From the NCBI RefSeq assembly GCF_004912145.1, contig NZ_STGT01000001.1, positions 744,001 through 808,000 on the forward strand: a stretch of DNA of 64,000 nucleotides. Direction: 5' to 3'. The stretch comes from Peteryoungia rhizophila. Lineage in GTDB: Bacteria; Pseudomonadota; Alphaproteobacteria; Rhizobiales; Rhizobiaceae. The notes under the pieces are model-generated. The model was not told the origin of the DNA, ran no database searches, and was given only the letters and a program-made list of their open reading frames with translations. Positions 51,488 through 60,409 of the stretch are shown here, piece by piece (position 1 is the stretch's first letter; each line of letters starts with the position of its first letter). Position numbers and translations under genes: made by a program.

Positions 51488-51766
51488 ATGACGAAGGAAG
51501 CATCAGCAGAACTTCAGGCGATCAATACAGCCTGGCAGATCGCCATTCAGGAGATCCTCAGAGTGGTCGTTCGAGACATCTACATGACCGGCGACGAGCC
51601 GGCCTTCAGGTCCCAAGTCAAGCGCATTGAGGAGACGGCCGTCGACAGTATCTATACGGGCTTGGTGCTGCGTGGCACCGACGAATGGACGCAGGTTCTG
51701 GTCAAGGAAAAAGCCAGCAACTTCGTGACCACGCTGCTGACCTCGTTCACCTACGACAAGGTTTGA
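51488..51766 (+). CDS. Hypothetical protein, 92 residues
   Basis: The frame starts MTKEASAELQAINTAWQIAI after AAGGGAG and encodes a mostly helical soluble protein. It contains ILRVVVRDIYMTGDEPAFRS and ASNFVTTLLTSFTYDKV. I do not recognise a family. It starts 45 bases after the cspA terminator and ends before the convergent response-regulator gene. Codon use is like that of the neighbours, with third-position GC, so I consider it real. A role cannot be stated. Confidence 0.6.
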   Translation: MTKEASAELQAINTAWQIAIQEILRVVVRDIYMTGDEPAFRSQVKRIEETAVDSIYTGLVLRGTDEWTQVLVKEKASNFVTTLLTSFTYDKV

Positions 51767-51876
51767 GGATACACTCAGCCCCGGCTTCCCAACGGCTGGC
51801 GGGGGTGCAGAGCGGATTTAAGGTTCTCGAGAAGGGCGCGCCGCTGCGCAAGGTGCTGTCGTTCCATGCCCTCGCC

Positions 51877-52248
51877 TTATGAGGCGACGAGCATTTCCCT
51901 CATGGCCGATACTATGGAGGCATGATCGTAAGGCTTGCTGAAGAACTTGCCCTCGACGGGAAGAAGGTCATCGCGCAACTGGCGGTGGCCCGATGCCACG
52001 ATGATCTTCACGGGAGGCCATCGGTCACGCACGGCCTCTGCCAGCTTCAACCCGTCCATGCTGCCGGGCATGTCGATGTCAGTAAACATGAGCCGGATCT
52101 CAGGATGCGCATTCAGAATTTCTATGGCGTCATCGGCATTTGACGCTTCGAGGACGATGAAGCCCTCATCCTCGAGCGACATCGCGATATCCATGCGGAC
52201 GATCGTTTCGTCCTCTACAACAATGACCGTGGCTCCCTTATGCGTCAT
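51877..52248 (-). CDS. Single-domain response regulator (receiver only)
   Basis: This 123-residue protein is one receiver domain: VIVVEDETIVRMDIAMSLED with the acidic pocket, phospho-acceptor Asp57 in MFTDIDMPG, Ser/Thr-type VASGH and the lysine in FSKPYD. It lacks an output domain, so it acts as a phosphate relay or by protein contact, like the FAT-type receivers that often pair with HWE kinases. It lies 137 bases downstream of the HWE kinase gene on the same strand, making it the probable partner. The downstream target is unknown. Confidence 0.88.
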   Translation of the reverse strand: MTHKGATVIVVEDETIVRMDIAMSLEDEGFIVLEASNADDAIEILNAHPEIRLMFTDIDMPGSMDGLKLAEAVRDRWPPVKIIVASGHRQLRDDLLPVEGKFFSKPYDHASIVSAMREMLVAS

Positions 52249-52385
52249 TCCTCATACTTTCCATCGCCGCGACTACAGACATGACTATTGGCTTGGTGTT
52301 GTTCTGCAAACGCGCGCCCTGCCAAATTGATCCGCCGCATCTCGGTTAAGGCAAGCTCGCGTCGAGTGCATTGCCTGGATGACGA

Positions 52386-53426
52386 TCAATTCGGGCTAAT
52401 TCGTTCGACTGGGCCCCGAATGCTGCAGCGAAAACCGTCTGGGGCAAACACTATCTCGGGGACAGTGCCGAACAAAGATCCCAGAGCAGAACGCACATAG
52501 CGGGTGCCATAACCCTGGCGCGTCGGTTCGCGCACAGCCGGGCCTCCGACCTCAGTCCAGCTGAGGTAGAATTCGCGTGGATCGCCCGGGTCGACAGTCC
52601 ATGAGATCTCGACATGTCCTTCCGGTCGGGAAAGTGCGCCATATTTGATGGCGTTGGTTATGAGTTCATGAATGCACAAGGCAATCGTCGTTCCAGCGTC
52701 CCGGCTGACAACGATATCTGCGCCCGTTACATCGATCCGGGTGACGCCATCGCCATTGTAGGGCGAAACAGTCAGTTCAACGACGGCAGACAGCCAGACC
52801 TCGTCGCCACCGGCTTCAAAGACAGCGGCATGTACTTTGGACAACGCCTGGAGGCGCCCGGAAAAATCGCTGGCCAGGTCCTCCACGGTTGCCGCGCCGC
52901 GTTTCGTCATCTGAAAAATCGATTGAACGCTCGCAAGAATGTTCTTGACCCGATGATTGAGCTCCAGGCGCAGCTCTTTTTCACGCTCGATGGAATCGCG
53001 AACCTCACGCTGGCGTAGGCGCACCAAAAGGTTTGACTGGATGCCGTTAACGAGTTCCAGCGGCGTGATCGGACGTGTGTAAAACAGGATACGCGCACCC
53101 GGCCACGATGTTTGCAGTTGGCTTCGGATCCGGACAACAGGTGCCGCTCTCTCCAGAAGGACGATGATCGGCACTTCGGACCAGTCAGGCTGCGCGGCAA
53201 GATGCACGGCTATTCGCGTAACAACAGACGAACTGAGCGCCTCGTGTGAAATCACGATCATGCCCGGCGACATGGCCAGGTGCTCTCCAAGATCGGCATC
53301 CGGCTTGGCAGCCTTAACATCGATCTTCTGTTCCTGGAGGAAGGCAGCGATGTAATCGGCGTCCTTGCGAAAGGGCGCAAGGACGAGCACCCAGTCCAGC
53401 TCACCATCGGTCGGGACTGCAGTCAT
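52386..53426 (-). CDS. HWE-family sensor histidine kinase with pseudo-receiver domain
   Basis: This 346-residue cytoplasmic kinase has an N-terminal receiver-like domain (about residues 10-130) in which the phospho-acceptor position reads GMIVISHEA, so Ser60 replaces aspartate. The kinase core follows: His158 in LRLELNHRVKNILASVQSIF, then ELITNAIKYGALS (N-box) and FYLSWTEVGG, the W-x-E that names the HWE family. A G-box equivalent is GYGTRYVRSALG. Its ATG overlaps the KaiC-like gene stop by four bases (53423-53426), so the kinase is translationally coupled to the ATPase. The nearby receiver is its likely partner. Confidence 0.88.
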   Translation of the reverse strand: MTAVPTDGELDWVLVLAPFRKDADYIAAFLQEQKIDVKAAKPDADLGEHLAMSPGMIVISHEALSSSVVTRIAVHLAAQPDWSEVPIIVLLERAAPVVRIRSQLQTSWPGARILFYTRPITPLELVNGIQSNLLVRLRQREVRDSIEREKELRLELNHRVKNILASVQSIFQMTKRGAATVEDLASDFSGRLQALSKVHAAVFEAGGDEVWLSAVVELTVSPYNGDGVTRIDVTGADIVVSRDAGTTIALCIHELITNAIKYGALSRPEGHVEISWTVDPGDPREFYLSWTEVGGPAVREPTRQGYGTRYVRSALGSLFGTVPEIVFAPDGFRCSIRGPVERISPN

Positions 53427-54865
53427 TTTGGATCTGGAAGCGGATTATACGCGACCACGCTAACGCCTCCGCTTTCGATAATCAGTTCGCGAATGTTGAG
53501 ATCATGTGGTCCGTGACGCTTTTTGACGACAGTGATATTCCGCCGGAGCCGTCCCTCGTGCTCCATGATCCGCAACAGGAGGACAGTGTCACCGAGGAAG
53601 CTGACATCGACATCAATGCCGACATTCTGGCCGATCAAGCCGTGCTGAGCAACGATCAGCATCGTCAGCACACCTGAGCGGGCGAGATATTTGAGAAGCG
53701 ACTGAATGTCCCGAACGGCCTTCTCCCGATGCGGCAGAGAATTCAGATAGCCGGTCAAGCTGTCGATCACGACGACGCGCGCCTTGTTCTCGGTAACCGC
53801 ATCCTGGACGATCTGTCCAAACTCCCCGGGCGAGATTTCGTTGGGATTGAAATCGCGCAAGATCAGCTTGCCGTCCTTATGGAACTGCCGCAGCTCCATG
53901 CCCAGACCTTCAGAGCGACGGAAGAATGTCTCCAACCGCTCCTCGAACAGGAACAGGGCGACATTTTCGCCGCGTTCGAGTGCTGCTGTCGCGTAGAGTG
54001 ACGACATGGTCGACTTGCCCGTGCCGGACTGACCAATCACAAGCGTTGTCGTCCCAGACTCCTGTCCGCCGCCGAACATCTCATCCAGCTCTGCGACGCC
54101 CGACTTGATCAGTTGGGGCTTGGAGCTCTCCGACGCAGTGCTCGGCATGATGCGAGGGAAAACCACCACGCCCTCGCCTTCCCGGATGGCCATATCGTGA
54201 TAACCATCGGCGATCGGCACACCGCGCATCTTCGAGACCTCGATGCGGCGACGAACTCCGCCGTATTCTTCGAGAGACTTGTCGAAACGGATAACGCCGT
54301 GCGCGAGACCTTCGACCTCCTCCCCGCTGCAATCGGCCCCAGCTGTCTGAGTATCCAGGAGCAGCGCCACGACATTCCTTTTTGACAGGAAGGACTTGAA
54401 ACCGATCAGTTCACGACGGAAGCGGGGACTATCGCCGGTTACAAGGCGTATCTCCAGCAGGGAGTCGTAAACGAGACGACGGGGCTTGTGCTCTTCGATC
54501 GCCGCCTCGATCGCCTTGCGCGTTTCATCCAGACGAAGGTCGGCCGTCAGAAAAATGCTCTGATCATCAGCCTCGTGGACCGAGCCAGACGTGGACAGCT
54601 CTTCGACCCGGATGCCATCAAGCGTCCACCCATGCGAGGCAGCGATCGCCTCCAATTCAGCGGCGGTCTGCGACAGCGTGACATAAATGCAGTTTTCGCC
54701 GGCTTCAACTCCGGCACGCAAGAACTGCAATGCAGCAGTGGTCTTGCCTGAACCAGGCGCACCCTGGAGCATGTAGAGGTTCGATGCCGGGAGACCTCCG
54801 CGCAGGATTTCGTCGAGGCCAACGATACCGGTGCTGACGACCGCAGGCTTTTTCTGTTTGGGCAT
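53423..54865 (-). CDS. KaiC-like two-domain ATPase
   Basis: This 480-residue protein has two RecA/KaiC-type domains. Domain I has STGIVGLDEILRGGLPASNL and Walker A GAPGSGKTT at residues 35-43. Domain II has KSGVAELDEMFGGGQESGTT with Walker A GQSGTGKST. Cyanobacterial KaiC autophosphorylates on a Ser-Thr pair in a HIST context; here the matching segment reads DVSFLGDT, keeping the serine but replacing the threonine with phenylalanine. No kaiA or kaiB is nearby. It is translated with the HWE kinase, so KaiC-like ATPase activity probably tunes the kinase, perhaps in timing or stress sensing. Confidence 0.88.
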   Translation of the reverse strand: MPKQKKPAVVSTGIVGLDEILRGGLPASNLYMLQGAPGSGKTTAALQFLRAGVEAGENCIYVTLSQTAAELEAIAASHGWTLDGIRVEELSTSGSVHEADDQSIFLTADLRLDETRKAIEAAIEEHKPRRLVYDSLLEIRLVTGDSPRFRRELIGFKSFLSKRNVVALLLDTQTAGADCSGEEVEGLAHGVIRFDKSLEEYGGVRRRIEVSKMRGVPIADGYHDMAIREGEGVVVFPRIMPSTASESSKPQLIKSGVAELDEMFGGGQESGTTTLVIGQSGTGKSTMSSLYATAALERGENVALFLFEERLETFFRRSEGLGMELRQFHKDGKLILRDFNPNEISPGEFGQIVQDAVTENKARVVVIDSLTGYLNSLPHREKAVRDIQSLLKYLARSGVLTMLIVAQHGLIGQNVGIDVDVSFLGDTVLLLRIMEHEGRLRRNITVVKKRHGPHDLNIRELIIESGGVSVVAYNPLPDPK

Positions 54866-55347
54866 GGTTATCTTCCGCTATGATCATAGGCGCATTTCGA
54901 AATCGACGCGCGCTTCAGCCGAGAAGAGACGCTTGCCACTTATATGTGTCTCTTTCGAAACTTCAATGATTGGCTTGACTTGACCATGCTGTGCTGAGGC
55001 TTCTTGTCCGCACACGAAGCAGCGGTTCGCCTTTCCAGCAACGGGCTGGCCTGCGACTACGCGCGGCAGCGGTATCAGCCCATCGGGACGGCGTTTGTCG
55101 ACTGTGACAATATTTCAGCCCGTCTCTCGAAAGTTTTTCTGCCGTCTTTAAATCCCATCAGGACAGGGCAATGCTCGCAGCAGCCATCAAAATGGCGGAG
55201 GGTATCGTTCGACTGAGGAAGACATTGGTCAACCGGAAGCCGCTTAAACGAGCGTTGGTGCGCGGATCCGAAGCAACTGCCCGGCACTCCGCGCCCCTAC
55301 ACAACCTCACATCCTATTCTTCACAAGGGAAACCCGGCAGACACCAA
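54866..55347. other. Intergenic region between the chemoreceptor and the KaiC-like gene
   Basis: These 482 bases separate two minus-strand genes and should contain the promoter of the KaiC-kinase operon near 54870-54990. Short open frames here have no recognisable family, and I see no RNA gene or repeat. Confidence 0.4.
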
Positions 55348-57594
55348 TCAGAATTCTTCCCAGCTTTCGGTGCTGGCCGCAATGGCAGCCGAGCCCTTGG
55401 CACCGAACGCCTTGGCGATCTTGCCGACCATACCACGGGCCGGTGAAGGTGCCGGAGCAGCATTAGGGTGGGCAGCCATGACGGCGGCTGTCGAGCGAAG
55501 TACCGCAGCCGGCGCCTTGCCTCCGTCGAGATCGAACTGCCCGATCAGTTCGCGCAGACGGCTTGCTTCGCTGGCCAGCGTCGCCCCGGCGGCATTGGTT
55601 TCCTCCACCATGGCGGCGTTTTGCTGGGTCACTTGGTCCATCTGGTTGACGGCCGTGTTGACCTCGTTGAGGCCAAGCGACTGCTCCCTAGAAGATGTGG
55701 CGATCGAATCCATGTGCTGGTTGATCGTGACGATGTAGGCTTCGATCGTTTTCAACGCCTCGCCCGTCTGGCTTACGAGCTGGACACCGTTGGCCACCTC
55801 GACGGAGGAGTTCCGGATCAGCGCTTTGATCTCCTTGGCGGCCGTAGCCGACCGCTGCGCCAGTTCACGGACTTCCTGTGCAACGACGGCGAACCCCTTG
55901 CCGGCATCCCCGGCGCGGGCCGCTTCAACCCCGGCATTCAGCGCCAGGAGATTGGTCTGGAATGCGATATCATCGATGACGCCGATGATGCTGGAAATCT
56001 GGTTCGACGACTGCTCGATCTTGCCCATGGCATCGACCGCATTGGCGACGACCTGGCCCGACGCCGTGGCGTTCTGGTTTGCCTGGATGGCAACGGCACG
56101 GGCCTCCTCGGCACGCTTGGAGGAGTTGGAGACATTGGTCGTGATCTGGTCCAGCGCAGCAGCGGTTTCTTCGAGCGAAGCCGCCTGCTGTTCCGTGCGC
56201 TTGGAGAGATCGTCGGCGCTGTGGCTGACTTCACGAGAGCCGCTGTCGATCGCACCGGTCGCCTTGGATATCGACGTCAAAGTGTCCTTCAATTGCAGGA
56301 CCGCCTGGTTGAAGTCGGCACGCAGGCTTTCAAACTCGTCGGCGAAGGATTGGGACAGCTGGAAACCGAGATTGCCGGCAGCGAGCTGCTTGAGGCCGTC
56401 GGCAAGGCCGCTGGTCGCCTGGGCCATCGCTTCGGTACGGATGCGATCCTGCTCGGCGGTCCGGCGGCGCTCTTCCTCGGTCTGGCTGCGCTGGCTTTCG
56501 CTCTCCCGCTCCAGCTGCTTCGCGTGGATGGCGTTGTCCTTGAAGACCTTGACCGCGCGCGCCATGGCGCCGATTTCGTCCGGACGGGTCTCTCCTTCGA
56601 CGAGAGCGTCGAGGTTGCCGCCGGCCAGCTGCGACATGGTCGCCGTCAGGCGTCCAAGGACGCCGCCGAGTGAGCGCGCAAAGACGAAGAAGCCGATCAG
56701 TGACAGCAGCGAGACGATCAGCGTTCCGGCGATGGTAGACCAGAGTGCAGCCTGCGCATCCTCCACCACCGCAGTGACGTCGGAAGCAATTTCCAGTACG
56801 CCGATCTTGGTGCCTGAGAAATTGTTGAAGGGAACGGTCTTGACGATCATGGTCCCGGTGGCGGTCGTGACCTGCTCGTGGACCGGCGTGCCCTCGAAGG
56901 CTGCCTGCAGTGTTTCGGGCGACAGAAATGTGCTTTCGGATGTAGAGGCCTGCTTCATCAGCTTTCCGTCGACCAGAATGTGCACGGCGATTTCGCCGCC
57001 GATGCGGTCGGAGAGCGGTGTGAAGTAGGCATTGGCCAGGCCGGTACCGACATCCACGATGCCAACGGTGTTTCCATCCCGGACGACAGGTGCTGAGGCG
57101 AACGTGCTCACGGCCGCAAGGCCCGGCTCGGTGCCGGCCACGAGCTTGCCAGAGGACAAGGCTTCCACCACCGTCTTGCGGCGGCCCTTCATGTCGTCAC
57201 CGAACTTCTCTGGATTATGGATGCGCGCAACCACTTCACCGTTGGCGTTGGCGAAGGTGATCAGCTGCAGTCCGCCTTCGCTGATGATCGCGGGCAGCGA
57301 GCCCGCGAAGCGGCCGAGTATCTCGTCGCGGGCATTGGTTTCGATCAGCCCCGCAATCTCCGGCTGGCCGGCCAGCGCCAGGGCAAGTGCCGAGGCAGCC
57401 TTCTTCTGGGCCGCCATGTCCGTCTCAATCAGAGCAAGGTCGCCCGCCACTTCGCGGTTCAGAGCATCCTCGGTCGCAACGGACTGGCGATACCAAGCCG
57501 TACCACCGATGGCGACACTGGAGAAAAGAACAGCAGCAAAACCGCATACGGTTAAAGTCATCCACAAAGGACGTTTGATCTGAACTTCGCTCAT
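55348..57594 (-). CDS. Methyl-accepting chemotaxis protein with C-terminal CheR-binding pentapeptide
   Basis: This 748-residue chemoreceptor has a first helix (TLTVCGFAAVLFSSVAIGG), a large periplasmic cache-like sensor (about residues 35-295), a second helix (TIAGTLIVSLLSLIGFFVFA) and HAMP. A second HAMP-like stretch follows (LADGLKQLAAGNLGFQLSQSF), then the signalling domain with the hairpin tip IDDIAFQTNLLALNAGVEAA. The C-terminus ends SWEEF, matching the xWxxF tether that recruits CheR/CheB. The ATG at 57594 with GGTGGAG is preferred over a GTG at 57603. The ligand is unknown; the cache-type sensor suggests a small organic molecule. Confidence 0.92.
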   Translation of the reverse strand: MSEVQIKRPLWMTLTVCGFAAVLFSSVAIGGTAWYRQSVATEDALNREVAGDLALIETDMAAQKKAASALALALAGQPEIAGLIETNARDEILGRFAGSLPAIISEGGLQLITFANANGEVVARIHNPEKFGDDMKGRRKTVVEALSSGKLVAGTEPGLAAVSTFASAPVVRDGNTVGIVDVGTGLANAYFTPLSDRIGGEIAVHILVDGKLMKQASTSESTFLSPETLQAAFEGTPVHEQVTTATGTMIVKTVPFNNFSGTKIGVLEIASDVTAVVEDAQAALWSTIAGTLIVSLLSLIGFFVFARSLGGVLGRLTATMSQLAGGNLDALVEGETRPDEIGAMARAVKVFKDNAIHAKQLERESESQRSQTEEERRRTAEQDRIRTEAMAQATSGLADGLKQLAAGNLGFQLSQSFADEFESLRADFNQAVLQLKDTLTSISKATGAIDSGSREVSHSADDLSKRTEQQAASLEETAAALDQITTNVSNSSKRAEEARAVAIQANQNATASGQVVANAVDAMGKIEQSSNQISSIIGVIDDIAFQTNLLALNAGVEAARAGDAGKGFAVVAQEVRELAQRSATAAKEIKALIRNSSVEVANGVQLVSQTGEALKTIEAYIVTINQHMDSIATSSREQSLGLNEVNTAVNQMDQVTQQNAAMVEETNAAGATLASEASRLRELIGQFDLDGGKAPAAVLRSTAAVMAAHPNAAPAPSPARGMVGKIAKAFGAKGSAAIAASTESWEEF

Positions 57595-57958
57595 ATTCTC
57601 CACCCATCAAATTTAGTAATTGATGAATAGCAACTGGATATAAATTTTTACTAAACTGCCAAATGAAAGTTTTACTCCCTTTGATATCTCACTTCCCAGA
57701 CGGGTTAGTGGGTTCGCCTGAGCCCAGACCACGGGACGATTGCGCTCGTGTTCAGTCATCCGACCGAAGCCATGGCGAAGCACTATTCGAGACGCGCCGA
57801 CATGACCCGGCATGCGACATCAGTCGTTCCGAATTTCGGGGAGGAACTGAACAAACGGAAAACGAGAGTTGTCAAACCGGGCGGCTGAAACTGTCAAACC
57901 CGAGAAATCAAGGAGATGTAAAATCTCCGGAAAGCATAGACACATCAAGGAATTTAAA
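57595..57958. other. Intergenic region upstream of the chemoreceptor, AT-rich
   Basis: About 364 bases. The first 65 are AT-rich and contain an 8-bp inverted repeat, TTTAGTAA (57612-57619) with TTACTAAA (57648-57655). The rest is the unassigned spacer before tRNA-Phe. No coding frame is convincing. Confidence 0.45.
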
Positions 57959-58034
57959 TGGTGCCCGGAGGCGGATTTGAACCACCGACACGCGGATTTT
58001 CAATCCGCTGCTCTACCAACTGAGCTATCCGGGC
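57959..58034 (-). tRNA. tRNA-Phe (GAA)
   Basis: On the minus strand the cloverleaf starts GCCCGGATAGCTCAGTTGG. The anticodon arm GCGGA-TTGAAAA-TCCGC reads GAA, and the T-arm is GGTTCAAATCC. It ends TCCGGGCACCA. The 3' CCA is encoded (57959-57961). All arms pair. It follows yacG on the same strand, the usual rhizobial arrangement. Confidence 0.97.
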
Positions 58035-58230
58035 ATCTCGGCTTGTTTGCGAAGCCTGCCGGTCTCTTTTGAAGACCGCCGGGACATATCCCCGGGAGCG
58101 AGCGGGGTTATAACATCTTGTTCGGCCATGTCCAGCGCCTGAAGGCACTTTTTTGAAGAAGATGTGAAAATCGCCGAAAGTTGAACGAGAACAAGGGGAT
58201 CACGAGTAGGGTCGGATGCCTGCATCGCGT

Positions 58231-58443
58231 TCAGAAGTAGCCGTCGTCCTCGGCCTTGGACTCGTCGTCGGCGACTGGAATGGCGTATGAACCCTTCAGC
58301 CAGCGCGACAGGTCGAGGTTGCGGCAGCGGTCCGAGCAGAAGGGATAGTTTTCCCGCGTCGAGGGACGCCGGCATTCGGGGCAAGGCAGCGCCTTGCGCA
58401 GCGGCTCGACCTTGGCGGTCCGCTGATGATCTCCTTCCGCCAT
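58231..58443 (-). CDS. yacG: DNA gyrase inhibitor YacG (zinc protein)
   Basis: This 70-residue protein has the zinc-binding set CPECRRPS and FCSDRCRNLDLSRWLKG, the YacG hallmark. E. coli YacG binds zinc and inhibits DNA gyrase. It lies two bases after the maf stop on the same strand and before tRNA-Phe, in the typical rhizobial order. The start is ATG 58443. A longer open frame overlaps maf and is a shadow. A short acidic C-terminus (DDESKAEDDGYF) is normal for the family. Confidence 0.9.
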   Translation of the reverse strand: MAEGDHQRTAKVEPLRKALPCPECRRPSTRENYPFCSDRCRNLDLSRWLKGSYAIPVADDESKAEDDGYF

Positions 58444-58445
58444 GG

Positions 58446-59066
58446 TCAGCCCTCCGTCCAGCCTGTGTGCACGTCGTAGCCCTCGCCCGAGAGCATCTGC
58501 AGCGTCTCGAAGAGCGGCAGGCCGACGACATTGGTGTAGGAACCGACGATCTTCTGTACGAAGCTTCCAGCAATGCCCTGGATGGCATAGGCGCCGGCCT
58601 TGCCACGCCATTCGCCTGACGCGAGGTAGCATTCGATGTCATAGCCGGAGAGCCGCTTGAAGCGGACCTTGGTCTCGACGATCTTCTGGCGCAGCTTGCC
58701 ATCGGGGGCGATCAGGCAGACGCCGGTGAAGACCCAGTGGCTGCGGCCGGAGAGAAGATGCAGCGCCGAAGAGGCCTCCTGCATCAGTTCCGCCTTGGGC
58801 AGGATGCGGCGCCCAACGGCGACCACGGTGTCGGCCGCCAGAATGTAACTTCCGCCCCAGGTCAGATCCTTGCGGACCTGCTGATAGGCCGCACCTGCCT
58901 TGTCCGCAGACAAGCGACGGGCGAGAGAGCGCGGATGTTCGGATTTCTTGGGCGTCTCGTCGAGATCCATCGGCATCAGGCGTGCGGGCTCGATGCCCGC
59001 CTGCTTGAGGAGATCCACGCGGCGCGGCGACCCGGAGGCCAAAATCAGCTTCTGTCTCAATTCCAT
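58446..59066 (-). CDS. maf: Maf family nucleotide pyrophosphatase
   Basis: This 206-residue protein begins with the family motif [20 protein letters not shown] and contains [31 protein letters not shown] and [26 protein letters not shown]. Maf proteins hydrolyse dTTP/UTP or modified nucleotides to limit mutagenesis. The exact nucleotide preference cannot be read here. It lies between infA and yacG, a conserved rhizobial order. Start ATG 59066, two-base gap to yacG downstream. Confidence 0.92.
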   Translation of the reverse strand: MELRQKLILASGSPRRVDLLKQAGIEPARLMPMDLDETPKKSEHPRSLARRLSADKAGAAYQQVRKDLTWGGSYILAADTVVAVGRRILPKAELMQEASSALHLLSGRSHWVFTGVCLIAPDGKLRQKIVETKVRFKRLSGYDIECYLASGEWRGKAGAYAIQGIAGSFVQKIVGSYTNVVGLPLFETLQMLSGEGYDVHTGWTEG

Positions 59067-59104
59067 CCGAACGCGCTCCTCAGCCTCACGTCAAAGGCCA
59101 AGGC

Positions 59105-59323
59105 TTACTTGAAGCGGTAGGTGATACGGCCCTTGGTCAGGTCGTAAGGGGTCATCTCGACCAGAACCTTGTCGCCGGCGAGAACGCGGATGCGGTTCTT
59201 GCGCATGCGGCCGGCGGTGTGGGCGATGATTTCGTGTTCGTTTTCGAGCTTCACGCGGAAGGTCGCGTTCGGCAGCAGTTCCGTGACGACGCCGGGGAAT
59301 TCGAGGACTTCTTCTTTAGCCAT
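59105..59323 (-). CDS. infA: Translation initiation factor IF-1
   Basis: The 72 residues [20 protein letters not shown] to GRITYRFK form the S1-type OB fold of IF-1, with [21 protein letters not shown] typical of the family. IF-1 assists IF-2 and IF-3 in selecting the initiator tRNA on the 30S subunit. The gene lies between the low-molecular-weight phosphatase (upstream) and maf (38 bases downstream), as in other rhizobia. The start is unambiguous. Confidence 0.97.
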   Translation of the reverse strand: MAKEEVLEFPGVVTELLPNATFRVKLENEHEIIAHTAGRMRKNRIRVLAGDKVLVEMTPYDLTKGRITYRFK

Positions 59324-59465
59324 AGAGTTGTTGTCTTTCCTGGGGTTTTAAAGGGAGCGCACGACGGGCCCCGAAAATGTGGGCGGAAACTACACAATCG
59401 CCCGGCATTTGTGAACCTTGTAGATTCGGCTTTTGGATTTTGTTTCAAGAGGGGCAAAACCGGCC

Positions 59466-59945
59466 CTAATCCGGGGCCAGAACCAGCCTGTCCCGGATCA
59501 GCTTCGTCAGGCGATCCCGCACGTCTCGATAGGCGGTGAGCCGCTGTTCTCGACTGCCGGTTTCGACCGTCGGATCCGGCATCGGCCAGTATTCGACCTC
59601 GACGGCAGACGAACGCGTCAGTTCGAGTGCCGCGTGATGGGCTTCCGGTGTCAGAGTGATGACGAGATCGAAATAGTCATCCGCCATATCTTCCAGGGTT
59701 TGCGGCTGGCGCCGGCCGAGCGAGAGGCCGATCTCGTCGAGCACGACATCGACGAAAGGATCGCGCTCGCCCTTCTTGACGCCGGCAGAGGCAATCCAAG
59801 TGCCGGATGGCAGGGACTGTTTGGCGATCGCCTCGGCCATGGGGCTGCGAATAACATTCTGGCCGCACATGAACAGGATCGCGCCGGGCCGCGAGGCGCG
59901 GCGGCTCTCCTTTGCCCCCTCGGTCACCGGCCCTAGCCCCGCCAA
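59466..59945 (-). CDS. Low-molecular-weight phosphotyrosine-phosphatase family protein
   Basis: This 159-residue protein has the phosphatase P-loop region [19 protein letters not shown] with Cys27 and Arg33, giving the C-x5-R core. Canonical members read CxGNxCRS; here the glycine and second cysteine are replaced (CGQNVIRS), a variant seen in rhizobial homologues beside UPF0262. The C-terminal [13 protein letters not shown] keeps the DPT aspartate that serves as acid. It overlaps the UPF0262 stop region by 13 bases, so the two are coupled. Activity on phosphotyrosine or another substrate such as arsenate is not certain. Confidence 0.83.
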   Translation of the reverse strand: MAGLGPVTEGAKESRRASRPGAILFMCGQNVIRSPMAEAIAKQSLPSGTWIASAGVKKGERDPFVDVVLDEIGLSLGRRQPQTLEDMADDYFDLVITLTPEAHHAALELTRSSAVEVEYWPMPDPTVETGSREQRLTAYRDVRDRLTKLIRDRLVLAPD

Positions 59946-60406
59946 TAGAGCACGCAGACCAGGGTAAAGAGACGGCGGGCGGTGTCGAAGTCGATCTTGA
60001 TCTTGCCCGAGAGCCTGTCCATCAGCGTCTGCGAGCCGTCGTTGTGAATGCCCCGGCGTCCCATGTCGATCGCCTCGATCTGCGACGGCGTCGAGGAGCG
60101 GATGGCTTCATAATAGCTTTCGCAGATCATGAAGTAGTCCTTGATGATCCGCTGCAGGGGCGTCAGCGACAGGATGTGGACGGCGACGTCTTCGCCGGTT
60201 TCGGTCTTGATCGAGAAAACCAGCTTTCGGTCGACCAGCGAGAGGAAGAGCTTGTAGGGGCCGCCGGGATGCCCAGCCGGCTCGAAGGTGTTTTCCTCGA
60301 TCAGGTCGAAGATGGCGACGGCCCGCTCGTGCTCGACATCAGGCGTCGAGCGCCCGATGGTCTCGTCCAGCACGACATCTGAGAGCCGGAATTCGCCCGC
60401 CGCCAT
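59933..60406 (-). CDS. UPF0262 family protein
   Basis: This 157-residue protein ([76 protein letters not shown]) belongs to UPF0262, conserved in Alphaproteobacteria and always near hisD. No biochemical role is known to me. It starts three bases after hisD stops and overlaps the phosphatase gene by 13 bases, so it is co-expressed with hisD. Confidence 0.92.
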   Translation of the reverse strand: MAAGEFRLSDVVLDETIGRSTPDVEHERAVAIFDLIEENTFEPAGHPGGPYKLFLSLVDRKLVFSIKTETGEDVAVHILSLTPLQRIIKDYFMICESYYEAIRSSTPSQIEAIDMGRRGIHNDGSQTLMDRLSGKIKIDFDTARRLFTLVCVLYWRG

Positions 60407-60409
60407 TTG

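Noticed and set aside
53423..54865. A full circadian clock locus.
   Set aside because: No kaiA or kaiB is present nearby, and the KaiC phosphosite pair is only half conserved.
55171..55446. Short open frame at the chemoreceptor 3' end.
   Set aside because: It overlaps the chemoreceptor in antisense and lacks any recognised motif.
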